A stretch of 64,000 bases of DNA from Rhodoferax sp. U2-2l (GTDB lineage Bacteria > Pseudomonadota > Gammaproteobacteria > Burkholderiales > Burkholderiaceae_C), in contig NZ_JAJCTH010000017.1 of the NCBI RefSeq assembly GCF_020594515.1, positions 1 to 64,000 on the forward strand, written 5' to 3'. The notes beneath the pieces were generated by a model. That model was not told the DNA's origin. It ran no database searches and saw only the letters and a program-made list of their open reading frames with translations. The translations under genes were made by a program, and so were the position numbers. Shown here in pieces: positions 17,461-26,602 of this stretch (the first letter of the stretch is position 1; each line of letters opens with the position of its first letter).

Positions 17461-18894
17461 ATGATTTCCAACCCCCCGACACAGACCGATAGCGCAGTGC
17501 AGATAAAACCTGCAGCAACGTGGGTGCTGCTGAGCCTGTCGATGGCCATGTTGTTGTCCTCACTGGGCACCAGCATCACCAACGTGGCGCTGCCGACTTT
17601 GGCGCAGGTGTTTGGTGTGTCCTTTCAGGCGGTGCAGTGGGTGGTGCTGGCCTACTTGCTGGCCATCACCAGCCTGATTGTGGGTGCCGGACGGCTGGGT
17701 GACATGCTGGGTCGCAGGCGGCTGTTGCTGGCTGGCATCGGGCTGTTCACTGTGGCCTCAAGCTTGTGCGCTGCCGCGCCCACACTCTGGCTGCTGATCG
17801 CCGCCCGCGCTGTGCAGGGCCTGGGAGCGGCGATTCTGATGGCGCTGACCATGGCGCTGGTGGGTGAAGCCGTGCCCAAAGACAAAACCGGCAGCGCCAT
17901 GGGTTTGCTGGGCACGATGTCGGCGGTGGGCACCGCGCTGGGGCCCACGCTGGGTGGTGTGTTGATTGGCAGCGTGGGTTGGCAAGCCATTTTTTGGGTC
18001 AACGTGCCGCTGGGTGTGCTGACCTTTTTTCTGGCGCGGCGTTATCTGCCCGTGGATCGCCCGGGGCCAACGAAGGCCTGGACCAGTTTTGATGGATTGG
18101 GCACGCTGGTGCTGGCGCTGACACTGGTGGCTTATGCGTTGGCCATGACGCTGGGGCGCGGCAGTTTTAGCTGGCTCAACGCGGTGCTGTTGCTTGCTAC
18201 GGCAACCGGGGCGGTTGTGTTTGTGTGGGTGGAGAAGCGGGCGGCCGCCCCCTTGATCCGATGGGCCATGTTCAGCAACCCGGCATTGAGCGCGGGCTTT
18301 GCCATGAGTGCCCTGGTGACCACTGTGGTGATGGCGACGCTGGTGGTGGGGCCGTTTTACCTGTCTGGCGCGCTGCAGCTTGATGCCGCCCGTGTGGGCC
18401 TGGTGATGTCGGCCGGGCCGGTGGTGGCGGCGCTGGCGGGTGTTCCCGCCGGGCGTCTTGTGGACCGGCTGGGTGCAGACCGCGTGAGCAACGGTGGGCT
18501 TTTCGCCATGGTGGCGGGCTGTGCCGCGCTGGCGCTGCTGCCAACCCGGTTCAGTGTGCCGGGCTACGTTTTGCCGCTGGTGGTTGTCACCGCAGGTTAT
18601 GCGCTGTTTCAGGCGGCCAACAACACCGCAGTGATGCGTGATGTGCCAGCCGACAAGCGGGGTGTGGTGTCTGGCCTGCTGGGCCTGTCACGCAACCTGG
18701 GGCTGATCACCGGCGCCTCGCTGATGGGGGCGGTGTTTGTGGCCGGGTCAGCCGCCACCGGGATGGGGGCAACTGACCCGGAGTCCGCGGCGGCGGGTAT
18801 GCGCGCCACCTTGGCTGTGGCAGCAAGTCTGGTTGCCGTCGCGCTGGTTATTGCGGCTGGCAGCCGGGCCAGTGCGAAGGCGCAGCAGCTGTGA
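17461..18894 (+). CDS. MFS drug exporter, DHA2 (14-TM) family
   Basis: A 477-residue major facilitator with about 14 membrane helices. Family motifs: the N-terminal SSLGTSITNVALPTLAQVFG, motif A GRLGDMLGRRRLLLAG, and motif C-like GLLGTMSAVGTALGPTLGGV. These are hallmarks of proton-coupled DHA2 multidrug exporters (EmrB/QacA class). The start at 17461 gives a short cytosolic N-terminus. It is divergent from a LysR regulator, which probably controls it. No membrane-fusion or outer-membrane partner gene is adjacent. Confidence 0.9.
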   Translation: MISNPPTQTDSAVQIKPAATWVLLSLSMAMLLSSLGTSITNVALPTLAQVFGVSFQAVQWVVLAYLLAITSLIVGAGRLGDMLGRRRLLLAGIGLFTVASSLCAAAPTLWLLIAARAVQGLGAAILMALTMALVGEAVPKDKTGSAMGLLGTMSAVGTALGPTLGGVLIGSVGWQAIFWVNVPLGVLTFFLARRYLPVDRPGPTKAWTSFDGLGTLVLALTLVAYALAMTLGRGSFSWLNAVLLLATATGAVVFVWVEKRAAAPLIRWAMFSNPALSAGFAMSALVTTVVMATLVVGPFYLSGALQLDAARVGLVMSAGPVVAALAGVPAGRLVDRLGADRVSNGGLFAMVAGCAALALLPTRFSVPGYVLPLVVVTAGYALFQAANNTAVMRDVPADKRGVVSGLLGLSRNLGLITGASLMGAVFVAGSAATGMGATDPESAAAGMRATLAVAASLVAVALVIAAGSRASAKAQQL

Positions 18895-18929
18895 CAACAC
18901 CTTGGCCGCGAACGCGGGCTGGCAGAAGG

Positions 18930-19274
18930 CTAAAGCTCGGTGTATTTTTTGTTGGAACCGCGCGCCTTGTCGACGGGGTACTTTTTGGCATTGGCCTGGA
19001 TTTTTGACGCCACGGCGGCATTGAGGTCAATGCCCAAATCGTGCGTCAGGTAAGTCATCAGGATGGCGATATCGGCCAATTCGTCGGCCATCTCGCCACG
19101 CCGCGCTTGGACAATCTCACGCGCCTGGCCTTCCGAGGCCCAGCGAAACGGCTCCAGCAGTTCCGCCGCTTCCACCATGAGTGCCGTGGCCAGGTTGCGC
19201 GGGTTGTGAAACTGCTCCCAGTCCCGCACCCGGCGGAATTCAAGAAGCTCCTGGCGTAAGTGGTCATTCAGCAC
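18930..19274 (-). CDS. MazG-like nucleotide pyrophosphohydrolase
   Basis: A 114-residue all-alpha NTP pyrophosphatase of the MazG/dCTPase type. The metal-binding pattern is present: EAAELLEPF (first E-x-x-E set) and GEMADELADIAI (ExxD set). I chose the GTG at 19274 because GAGGAG lies seven bases upstream; the ORF runs further up only through unlikely sequence. Such proteins hydrolyse dCTP or damaged nucleotides. It lies 47 bases downstream of the last gene of the hydrogenase-like operon and may be read through from it. Confidence 0.82.
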   Translation of the reverse strand: MLNDHLRQELLEFRRVRDWEQFHNPRNLATALMVEAAELLEPFRWASEGQAREIVQARRGEMADELADIAILMTYLTHDLGIDLNAAVASKIQANAKKYPVDKARGSNKKYTEL

Positions 19275-19321
19275 GGGCGTTCTCCTCAGAAACCGTTCAA
19301 GCTTGCGTTTGACGACGTCAC

Positions 19322-19840
19322 CTACGTCACCCGCCGCCGCACCGCTTGGAGTATGCCGCGCAAAATGTCCACCGGCTCCGGCGGGCAACCCGGCACGGTG
19401 ACATCCACCGGGATGACGTTGGCCACCCGGCCGCAGGTGGCGTAACTTTCACCAAAGATGCCGCCGTCACAGGCGCAGTCACCCACCGCCACCACCAGTT
19501 TGGGCTCGGGCGTGGCGTCATAAGTGCGTTTTAAGGCCATTTCCATGTTGCGCGACACCGGGCCGGTCACCAGCAGCAGGTCGGCGTGGCGCGGGCTGGC
19601 GACAAACTTGATGCCCAAACCTTCGATGTTGTAGTACGGGTTGCCCAGCGCGTTGATTTCCATCTCGCAGCCGTTGCAGGAACCCGCGTCCACCTCACGG
19701 ATGCACAGCGCCTGCCCCAAAATGGATAACAACTCGGCCTGAATGCGCGAGGCCTCGGCCTGTGCGGCTTCACCAATGTCGGGGGCCGCTTCGGTGCGGA
19801 TGCCGACCCGGGCAATTTGTTGGACCACTTTCCAGATCAT
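19322..19840 (-). CDS. HyfI/HycG/NuoB-like Fe-S subunit of a hydrogenase-related complex
   Basis: A 172-residue small subunit. The four ligands of the proximal [4Fe-4S] cluster can be matched to HycG: Cys55 and Cys58 (GSCNGCE), Cys122 in VGDCACDGG, and Cys152 in PGCPP. Extra cysteines lie at 124 and 136. In complex I this subunit holds cluster N2; in hydrogenase-4 it passes electrons to the NiFe site. Here it is the last gene of a six-gene operon, 10 bases after the catalytic-subunit gene. The cluster appears kept although the NiFe site in the partner is lost. Confidence 0.85.
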   Translation of the reverse strand: MIWKVVQQIARVGIRTEAAPDIGEAAQAEASRIQAELLSILGQALCIREVDAGSCNGCEMEINALGNPYYNIEGLGIKFVASPRHADLLLVTGPVSRNMEMALKRTYDATPEPKLVVAVGDCACDGGIFGESYATCGRVANVIPVDVTVPGCPPEPVDILRGILQAVRRRVT

Positions 19841-19850
19841 GCTGCGGTCC

Positions 19851-21437
19851 TCATAAGTCTTGCCCCGAATAACTCAGGTTGAACGATTTGTTGATCAGCG
19901 GAAAGTCAGCCACGATGTCGTTCATCACAGCATGCTCCAGCACCGGCCAGTTTTGCCACGACGGGTCGTGCAGATGGCAGCGCTGGATGCGGTGGCCCTG
20001 GTCGGCGCCGGTCAGTTCCAGTGCCACCACAATCTCGCCGCGCCAGCCTTCCACCCAACCCGCCCCGCGCGAGGGCTGATCCGGCAGCTTGACCGGGCTG
20101 TGCACCTCGCCGTCAGGCAGCTCGTTGAGGATACGCTCGATCAGCCGGACCGACTCCAACACCTCCTGAAACCGCACTGATGCGCGCGCGCCCACATCAC
20201 CGCGCGAATGGCTGGCCATCACCACCCGCAGCTTGTCGTAAGGCACAAACGGGTGGTCACAACGCACATCCCAGCTCTGGGCGCTGGCCCGCCCGGCCAG
20301 GCCGGTCATGCCCAGCTGCGCGGCCAGCGCGGGCACCACCCGGCCGGTGGTGATGAAACGGTCTTGCAACCCGGCATGGTCTTCAAAAATGTCGGCCAGC
20401 TTGCGCACGTCGGGCACCAGCGCCTGGCAAGTCGCCCGCAACTGGGTGATGCCAGCGGCCTGAAGGTCGGCCCGGACGCCGCCAGGCACGATGCCGTCCA
20501 TCATCAGGCGGTGGCCAAAGGCGCCCTTGCAGGTGCGCAACCAGTCTTCACGCAGCCGCGAAAACTGCGCCAGCGCAAAGGCAAACGCCACATCGTTGCC
20601 CAACGCGCCCAGATCACCCAGGTGGTTGGCGACCCGCTCACACTCCAGCATCAACGCACGCAGCCAGGCGGCGCGCTGCGTGATGGTCGTCTGGCACGCG
20701 GATTCCAGCGCCATGTTGTAGGCCCAGGCGTAGGCCACGGTGGAGTCGCCCGACACCCGTCCGGCCAGCCGGTAAGCGTCGAGCGCGGGCAGCTGCGTCA
20801 TGCGCTGCTCGATACCTTTGTGGGTGTAGCCCAGGCGCTGCTCCAGGCGAAGCACTTTTTCGCCAACGATGGAGAAGCGGAAGTGCCCGGGTTCGATCAC
20901 GCCGGCATGCACCGGGCCCACCGGAATTTCATGCACGCCGTCGCCCTCGACCCGCACAAACGGGTAGTCGGTCAAAGCGCCGGGCGACGGCGTCGGCAAG
21001 GCCAGCGGGTCTTGCAGCAGCGGGTGGTGGTCCGCCGCCCAGGCACCGTGGTTCAACCACGGGCGCTGGTCATGCGCACCGAGTGCCTGAACGCCTGAGA
21101 GCTCGGCCGCGGCCCGCTGCATGCGGCTGGCACATGGGAACACGGCTGACAAATCGGGGTAAGTGGCCGGGCCGTCTTGCGCGGCCAGCGGCAGCGCAAG
21201 CCAGAACAGGCCTTCCAGCGTGACATAGGCCGCACAGATGGCGCCAGCGCTGAAAGGTGCTTGAGCAACAGCTTCGGCAGGCACCGCACCGCCCGCCCAC
21301 ACAGCCACCAACCGGCCACCTGCGTCACGCACCGCCACGGCAGCGGCTTGCCACTGCGCTGGCGTCACCTGTGCCCAAAACATCGGCACGGGGGCAGGCA
21401 GCTCGGCAAACGCCAGATCCAGACCGGGTATCTTCAT
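19851..21437 (-). CDS. HyfG/HycE/NuoCD-like large subunit lacking the NiFe cysteines
   Basis: A 528-residue fusion of a NuoC-like N-terminal domain (YPDLSAVFPCASRMQRAA; about residues 1-160) and a NuoD/hydrogenase-large-subunit domain. In active group 4 enzymes two motifs bind nickel and iron: RxCGxC and a C-terminal DPCxxC. Here the first reads RVSGDS (227-232) and the second NLSYSGQDL at the extreme C-terminus (520-528), so all four cysteines are replaced (Ser229, Ser232, Ser522, Gly525). The rest of the fold is well kept. It should therefore not be a hydrogenase; it fits energy-converting-hydrogenase-related (Ehr) complexes. The start at 21437 follows the HyfF-like stop by five bases. No C-terminal maturation extension is present. 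Confidence 0.87.
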   Translation of the reverse strand: MKIPGLDLAFAELPAPVPMFWAQVTPAQWQAAAVAVRDAGGRLVAVWAGGAVPAEAVAQAPFSAGAICAAYVTLEGLFWLALPLAAQDGPATYPDLSAVFPCASRMQRAAAELSGVQALGAHDQRPWLNHGAWAADHHPLLQDPLALPTPSPGALTDYPFVRVEGDGVHEIPVGPVHAGVIEPGHFRFSIVGEKVLRLEQRLGYTHKGIEQRMTQLPALDAYRLAGRVSGDSTVAYAWAYNMALESACQTTITQRAAWLRALMLECERVANHLGDLGALGNDVAFAFALAQFSRLREDWLRTCKGAFGHRLMMDGIVPGGVRADLQAAGITQLRATCQALVPDVRKLADIFEDHAGLQDRFITTGRVVPALAAQLGMTGLAGRASAQSWDVRCDHPFVPYDKLRVVMASHSRGDVGARASVRFQEVLESVRLIERILNELPDGEVHSPVKLPDQPSRGAGWVEGWRGEIVVALELTGADQGHRIQRCHLHDPSWQNWPVLEHAVMNDIVADFPLINKSFNLSYSGQDL

Positions 21438-21442
21438 CAACG

Positions 21443-22900
21443 TCAGCCTCCCAACATGCTGGCCGCCGCCACGTACCAGCCGTTCAGGTACGCCGGGATG
21501 TACAGGCCCAGTACCAAGCCCAGCGCCAGGTGCACAAACACCGGTATCAGCGCCGGGGGGTGCGCCAGCGGCTTGAGCTTGGTTTCTTCGCCAAACACCA
21601 TCGGCAACACCCGGATCAGCATCGACGCAAACGCCACACCCAGCGCCAGGAACAAAAACGGTGTGGCCCACGGTTGTTCTCGCATGGCGGTGGTCAGAAT
21701 CAAAAACTCGCTGGCAAACACGCCAAACGGCGGCATGCCCAGGATGGCCATCACACCCAGCATCAAGCCCCAACCCACCGTGGGATTGACCTTGATCAGT
21801 CCGCGGATCTCGCTCATGACCTGCGTGCCGGCCTTTTGCGTGGCATGACCCACGGTGAAAAAGATGGCGGACTTCACCAGCGAATGCACCGTCATGTGCA
21901 ACAGTCCGGCAAAGTTGGCCACCGGCCCGCCCATGCCAAAGGCAAAGGTGATCAGCCCCATGTGTTCGATGCTGGAGTACGAAAACATGCGCTTGACGTC
22001 TTTTTGCCGCGAGATAAAAAACGCCGCCACCACCACCGAGAGCAGGCCAAACCCCATCATCAGCTGGCCCGCCATTTGCGTCCCCAGCGCGCCATCGGTC
22101 AGCACCTTGCAGCGCAGCACCGCGTACATGGCCACATTCAGCAGCAGGCCCGAGAGCACCGCCGACACGGGCGTGGGGCCTTCGGCGTGGGCATCGGGCA
22201 ACCAGCTGTGCAAGGGCACCAGGCCAATCTTGGTGCCGTAACCAATCAGCAGAAACACAAAGGCCAGCGACATGATGGTCGGATCCAACTGGCCCTTGAT
22301 GTCTGACAGGCTGCTCCACAGCAGCGTCGCGTGTTCGGCGCCCAGCACCTTGTCAGCCGCCATGTAGACCAGGATCGTGCCAAACAGCGCCTGGGCAATG
22401 CCGACACCGCACAAGATGAAGTATTTCCAGGCCGCCTCCAGGCTGGCTGGCGTGCGGTAGACGCTGACCAGCAGCACCGTGGTGAGCGTGGCGGCTTCCA
22501 TCGCCACCCAGATGATGCCCAGATTGTTGGTGGTGAAACCCAGCAGCATGGTGAAGGAAAACAGCTGGTACATGCTGTGGTACAGGCGCATGCGCGGGGG
22601 CGTCATCTTGCCGTGGTCTTGCTCAATGCGCATGTACGGACGCGAAAAAATGGCGGTGGTCAGGCCCACAAAAGCGGTGAGCGTGACCAGAAACACATTG
22701 AGCGGGTCGATGTAGAACTGCTTGGCCCAGACAAACTGCGGCCCGCCGTCAATCACCTCGACGGTCATCACACAGGCTGCCAAAAAGGTCAGCAGGCTGA
22801 ACACCACATTGATGTCACGCGCACGCGGTTGGTGCCCCACCAGCGCCAGCACCAGCCCGCCCAGCAGTGGAACCCCAAGAACAAGGTACAACGCGCTCAT
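21443..22900 (-). CDS. HyfF/NuoL-N-like proton-pumping membrane subunit
   Basis: A 485-residue multispanning antiporter-like subunit (about 14 helices). Family motifs are intact: GTKIGLVPLHSWLPDAHAE with the conserved lysine and histidine of the proton channel, SAVLSGLLLNVAMYAVLR, and FSYSSIEHMGLI. Start ATG at 22900 (MSALYLVLGVPLL) is two bases past the HyfE-like stop. It is one of two antiporter-like subunits in this operon, so the complex should translocate ions across the inner membrane. Confidence 0.88.
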   Translation of the reverse strand: MSALYLVLGVPLLGGLVLALVGHQPRARDINVVFSLLTFLAACVMTVEVIDGGPQFVWAKQFYIDPLNVFLVTLTAFVGLTTAIFSRPYMRIEQDHGKMTPPRMRLYHSMYQLFSFTMLLGFTTNNLGIIWVAMEAATLTTVLLVSVYRTPASLEAAWKYFILCGVGIAQALFGTILVYMAADKVLGAEHATLLWSSLSDIKGQLDPTIMSLAFVFLLIGYGTKIGLVPLHSWLPDAHAEGPTPVSAVLSGLLLNVAMYAVLRCKVLTDGALGTQMAGQLMMGFGLLSVVVAAFFISRQKDVKRMFSYSSIEHMGLITFAFGMGGPVANFAGLLHMTVHSLVKSAIFFTVGHATQKAGTQVMSEIRGLIKVNPTVGWGLMLGVMAILGMPPFGVFASEFLILTTAMREQPWATPFLFLALGVAFASMLIRVLPMVFGEETKLKPLAHPPALIPVFVHLALGLVLGLYIPAYLNGWYVAAASMLGG

Positions 22901-22902
22901 GC

Positions 22903-23562
22903 TCAGTCGTCCTTGAGCGATTCGAGGTGGCGGATGTCCAGGCTGTCGAACTTCTCGCGAATCTGGAACATGAACACCCCCAGAATCAGCACACCCACCA
23001 GCACGTCCAGCGCAATGCCAAATTCCACAATCATCGGCATGCCGTTGGTGACCGTCGTGGCGGCAAACAGCAAGCCGTTTTCCATGGACAGGAAACCGAT
23101 CACCTGCGGCACCGCCTTGGAGCGGGTGATCATCATCATGAAAGACAGCATCACACACGCCAGCGCAATACCCAGGGCGCCACCGGCCACCGCGTCCGAC
23201 AGGCGCGAAATCGGCAGCGCCAGGCTGAAGGCAAAAATCACCAGTGCGATACCCACCAGCATGGTGGTGGGAATGTTCAACAGCGTCTCGACATCCCAGC
23301 GCACATTGAGCTTGCGGATCATGCGGTGCAGCATCCAGGGGATCAGCACCACCTTGAGCAGCAGCGTCAGCGCGCCCGACACATACAGGTCCGGGTGCCC
23401 GGTGACATACCCCAGCAAAAAAGACGCGGCTGCCAGCGCCGCACCCTGAATCATGAACAGGTTGATCAGCGACACAATGCGCCGCTGCGCCAGCATGGCA
23501 AACGACAGCAACAGGATCAGCGTGGCAAACAGGTTGATCAGCTGAGGGACAAAGTGGCTCAT
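22903..23562 (-). CDS. HyfE-like membrane subunit
   Basis: A 219-residue membrane protein with about six to seven helices, matching hydrogenase-4 component E, whose C-terminal part resembles NuoK (MENGLLFAATTVTNGMPMIV). The C-terminus ends in a short charged tail (REKFDSLDIRHLESLKDD). Its ATG overlaps the HyfC-like stop by four bases (ATGA). NuoK-like subunits contribute to proton transfer between the quinone-side domain and the antiporter subunits. Confidence 0.85.
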   Translation of the reverse strand: MSHFVPQLINLFATLILLLSFAMLAQRRIVSLINLFMIQGAALAAASFLLGYVTGHPDLYVSGALTLLLKVVLIPWMLHRMIRKLNVRWDVETLLNIPTTMLVGIALVIFAFSLALPISRLSDAVAGGALGIALACVMLSFMMMITRSKAVPQVIGFLSMENGLLFAATTVTNGMPMIVEFGIALDVLVGVLILGVFMFQIREKFDSLDIRHLESLKDD

Positions 23563-24509
23563 TGGCCCCCCAGCAACACGTTCACCAGCAGGCCGATCAC
23601 CGCCAGCAGGAAAGCGGTGCCCAGAAATTCGGGCACGCGGAAAATTCGCATCTTGGCACTCGCCGTCTCAATCATCGCCATCAGCATGCCACCAATGGCC
23701 AGTTTGAAAATGAGCACCGGCAAGGCCAGCAGCAAGGCCAGCGGCGCGTTGGCCTCGGCCACCCCCCAGGGGAAAAACAGCGCCAGACCCACACACGAGT
23801 AAGCAAACAGTTTCAGGCTGGCGGCCCACTCCATCAAAGCCAGGTGGCGCGCGGAATACTCCAGAATCATCGCCTCGTGGATCATGGTGAGTTCCAGATG
23901 GGTGTCGGGGTTGTCCACCGGCACCCGGGCGTTTTCGGCCAGCGACACCATGGTGAACGCCACCCCGGCCAGCAGCAGGCTGGGGTAGATGGCCAACTCG
24001 CGGTGCGCCAGGGTTTCCACAATCACCGTCAGCGACGTGGAGCCGGTGATCATGGACGCGCCAAACATCACCATCAGCAAGGCCGGCTCGGCCAGAAAAC
24101 CCACCAACATTTCCCGCCGCGCCCCCAGCGTGCCAAACGAGGTACCCACATCCATCGCCGCCAGCGAGATGAACACCCGCGCCAGCGCAAACAGGCCCAC
24201 CAGCGCAATCGCGTCGGCCGCGGGAGACAGCGGCAGGTCGGTGGAGAGCGTTGGAATGATCGCGCTGGCCAGCAACATGCAGCCAAACACCACATAGGGC
24301 GTGAACCGGTACAGCGGCGAGGCATGTTCGGCCATCAGCAATTCTTTGTTGAACAGCTTGTGCAGCGTCAGGTAGGGCTGCAGCAGGCTCGGCGCCGACT
24401 TGTTTTGCAGCCAATGCCGCCATTGGTTGATCCAGCCGGTCAGCAGCGGCGCCAGCAGCAGCGCGGTGACCAGGGCCATCAGTTGCGAAAAAACGCCCAG
24501 CGCACTCAT
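23559..24509 (-). CDS. HyfC/NuoH-like membrane anchor subunit
   Basis: A 316-residue membrane subunit with about eight helices. Typical NuoH/HyfC features: QPYLTLHKLFNKE, FISLAAMDVGTSFGTLGARRE, and ARVPVDNPDTHLELTMIHEA, the acidic loop that faces the catalytic subunits. In complex I this subunit forms the link (and quinone chamber) between the hydrophilic arm and the pump modules. It overlaps the genes on both sides by four bases, so the operon is tightly coupled. Confidence 0.9.
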   Translation of the reverse strand: MSALGVFSQLMALVTALLLAPLLTGWINQWRHWLQNKSAPSLLQPYLTLHKLFNKELLMAEHASPLYRFTPYVVFGCMLLASAIIPTLSTDLPLSPAADAIALVGLFALARVFISLAAMDVGTSFGTLGARREMLVGFLAEPALLMVMFGASMITGSTSLTVIVETLAHRELAIYPSLLLAGVAFTMVSLAENARVPVDNPDTHLELTMIHEAMILEYSARHLALMEWAASLKLFAYSCVGLALFFPWGVAEANAPLALLLALPVLIFKLAIGGMLMAMIETASAKMRIFRVPEFLGTAFLLAVIGLLVNVLLGGQ

Positions 24510-26530
24510 CGTTTCACCACCAGCAACACCACGATCAGCGTGACAAAGCTGTACATCAGGTACACCGCAATGCGCCCCTGCTGCAACAGCCCGACCAGCC
24601 TAGACAGCCGCTCCACCAACCGCGCCACCGGCAGATACAGCCCATACCACAACGGGTCTTCCAGCTTGACGCCGTACACCGGCTTGTCGTCAAAGGCGCT
24701 GGGCACCTGCTTGGTGATGCGGAAAAACGGATCGAATATCTGCCGGATGGGTTGGCCGAACCCTTCGGCCGTGTCCTGCATGCGGGCGGTTTGCCAGGGG
24801 TGGCCGCAGTCCCACGGCGGCACCCGGCGCAGCCGCCCGTGGTAGAGGCGGCGCACCAGCACAAAGGCCAGCCCAAAGGTCAGCACCACCCCCAGCAAGA
24901 AAATGGTGGGGGCGTAACTGGCCCGCTCCACACTCACCGGCACCAGCAGCCAGCCGTTGTCGGCCACGGTCTGCGCCAGCCCGGCACCCACCAAGTGGTG
25001 TGTCACCGGGTCCATCAGGGCGATCACCTGATTTGGAAACAGGCCCAGCATCACACAGCCCAGCACCAGCCACATCATGCCCAGCCGCTCCCAGCGCCCG
25101 GCGTCGTGCGCCTGGGCCAGTTTTTCCTCACGTGGCTGGCCTAGAAAAATCACCCCGAAGTACTTCACCATGGTGTAGCCCGACAGCGCAGCAATCAGCG
25201 CAATCAACGCCGCCATCACCGGCACCAGCATGTCCAGCGACGAACTCGGCAGCCCGGTGGTGAACAGAAAGCTTTGCAGCAGCAGCCATTCGGCCACAAA
25301 CCCGCCAAACGGCGGCAGGCCGGCGCAGGCCAGCACGCCCACCAGCGTGGGCCAGGCCACCCAGGGCATGTAACGGATCAAACCGCCGAGTTTGCCCAGG
25401 CTGCGCTGGCCGGTGGCGTGCAGCACCGCACCGGTGCTGCAAAACAGCAAGCTCTTGAACAGCGCGTGGCTGAGCATGTGGTACAGCGCGGCGGTCAGCG
25501 CCAGGGCCGACAGCGCCTGCATACCGTAGCTGGAAAACAGCAGCGACAGGCCCACGCCAGCACACATCAGGCCAATGTTTTCGATGGACGAGTACGCCAG
25601 CAGGCGTTTCATCTCCACCTGCACGGTGGAGAACACCACGCCAAACAGTGCGGTGGTCAAACCCAAGCCCATCAGCAGCACACCCCACCACCACAGGCGC
25701 GTCTGCAGCAAGTCAAACGACACACGCAGAATGCCGTAGAGGGCAATCTTGAGCATGACACCACTCATCAGCGCCGACACCGGCGAAGGCGCCGCCGGGT
25801 GCGCATCGGGCAACCAGGCGTGCAGTGGCAACAAGCCAGCCTTGGCGCCAAAGCCGAACACCGCCAGCACAAACGCCACCGACGCCCAGAACGGGGTCAG
25901 CGTCTGCGCGCGCATGTTGGCAAAGGTGTAGTCGCCCGTGTTGGCCTGCAACACGCCAAAACACAGCAAGATGCCCAGCGCGCCAATGTGCGCCACCAGC
26001 ATGTACAGGTAACCGGCATGGCGGATTTCGGGCAGGCGGTGGTTGGCCAGCACCAGAAAAAACGACGACAAGGCCATGGTTTCCCACATCACCATGAACA
26101 CGTAGGCGTCATCGGCCAGCACCACCATCGCCATGCTGGCCAGAAACACGTGGTAGGCCAGGCACAACAAGCCTGGCGGCGTGCCCTCACCCTTGCGGAA
26201 ATACCCGGCCGCAAAGGTGGACACGCCGGCCGACACGGCGCCAATCAGCAGCAGAAAAAAACTCGACAGACTATCGAGCCGCAAGTGAAATGGCAACTGC
26301 GGCAAGCCCAGCGGCAGCACCGCCACCTCCGGGCTGGCGAAGGCCGCGCTCAACGCCACCGCCATCAAACCCACCGACAACATCGCCCCCAGCGGAAACA
26401 GCACCACGGCCACAAACCGAAAGCGCCGCAGCGCTGCGATGCCTGCGGCGCCGATCAACAACCACCCCAACACAATGGCCAACACCCCATCCAGATGGAT
26501 CCAGGTGTTGACGTGTGTAAAACTGTTCAT
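24506..26530 (-). CDS. HyfB/NuoL-like proton-pumping membrane subunit
   Basis: A 674-residue antiporter-like subunit of hydrogenase-4 component B type. Motifs: WETMALSSFFLVLANHR, FGAKAGLLPLHAWLPDAHPA, SALMSGVMLKIALYGILR and AYSSIENIGLM, all with the usual channel lysine/histidine positions. It carries a C-terminal extension after residue 560 (RRVPPWDCGHPW...) usual for HyfB. It is the first gene of the operon HyfB-HyfC-HyfE-HyfF-HyfG-HyfI; the ferredoxin-like subunits HyfA and HyfH, HyfD and the regulator HyfR are absent. A palindrome lies upstream at 26583-26602. Confidence 0.9.
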   Translation of the reverse strand: MNSFTHVNTWIHLDGVLAIVLGWLLIGAAGIAALRRFRFVAVVLFPLGAMLSVGLMAVALSAAFASPEVAVLPLGLPQLPFHLRLDSLSSFFLLLIGAVSAGVSTFAAGYFRKGEGTPPGLLCLAYHVFLASMAMVVLADDAYVFMVMWETMALSSFFLVLANHRLPEIRHAGYLYMLVAHIGALGILLCFGVLQANTGDYTFANMRAQTLTPFWASVAFVLAVFGFGAKAGLLPLHAWLPDAHPAAPSPVSALMSGVMLKIALYGILRVSFDLLQTRLWWWGVLLMGLGLTTALFGVVFSTVQVEMKRLLAYSSIENIGLMCAGVGLSLLFSSYGMQALSALALTAALYHMLSHALFKSLLFCSTGAVLHATGQRSLGKLGGLIRYMPWVAWPTLVGVLACAGLPPFGGFVAEWLLLQSFLFTTGLPSSSLDMLVPVMAALIALIAALSGYTMVKYFGVIFLGQPREEKLAQAHDAGRWERLGMMWLVLGCVMLGLFPNQVIALMDPVTHHLVGAGLAQTVADNGWLLVPVSVERASYAPTIFLLGVVLTFGLAFVLVRRLYHGRLRRVPPWDCGHPWQTARMQDTAEGFGQPIRQIFDPFFRITKQVPSAFDDKPVYGVKLEDPLWYGLYLPVARLVERLSRLVGLLQQGRIAVYLMYSFVTLIVVLLVVKR

Positions 26531-26582
26531 GAAGCGGTAACAACGGTGCGGCGGGGGGTGCGTCCAATATTACACCCAGCCC

Positions 26583-26602
26583 TTTCAGGCTTGCCCCTGA
26601 AA
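26583..26602. promoter_or_regulatory. Palindrome between the HyfB-like operon and DUF3460
   Basis: TTTCAGG-CTTGCC-CCTGAAA, a perfect 7-bp dyad with a 6-base centre, lies in the 129-base divergent region, 53 bases upstream of the HyfB-like ATG. On the minus strand a TAATAT hexamer follows about 15 bases later and may be a -10 box. An operator for the hydrogenase-like operon is possible. Confidence 0.3.

Noticed and set aside
21438..22319. Extension of the HyfG-like frame by 294 codons upstream
   Set aside because: It overlaps the HyfF-like gene in another frame; the ATG at 21437 directly follows that gene's stop and gives the expected NuoC-like N-terminus.
19322..26530. Calling the operon a formate hydrogenlyase or hydrogenase 4
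   Set aside because: The nickel-iron cysteines are absent from the large subunit and no formate dehydrogenase or maturation genes are present.
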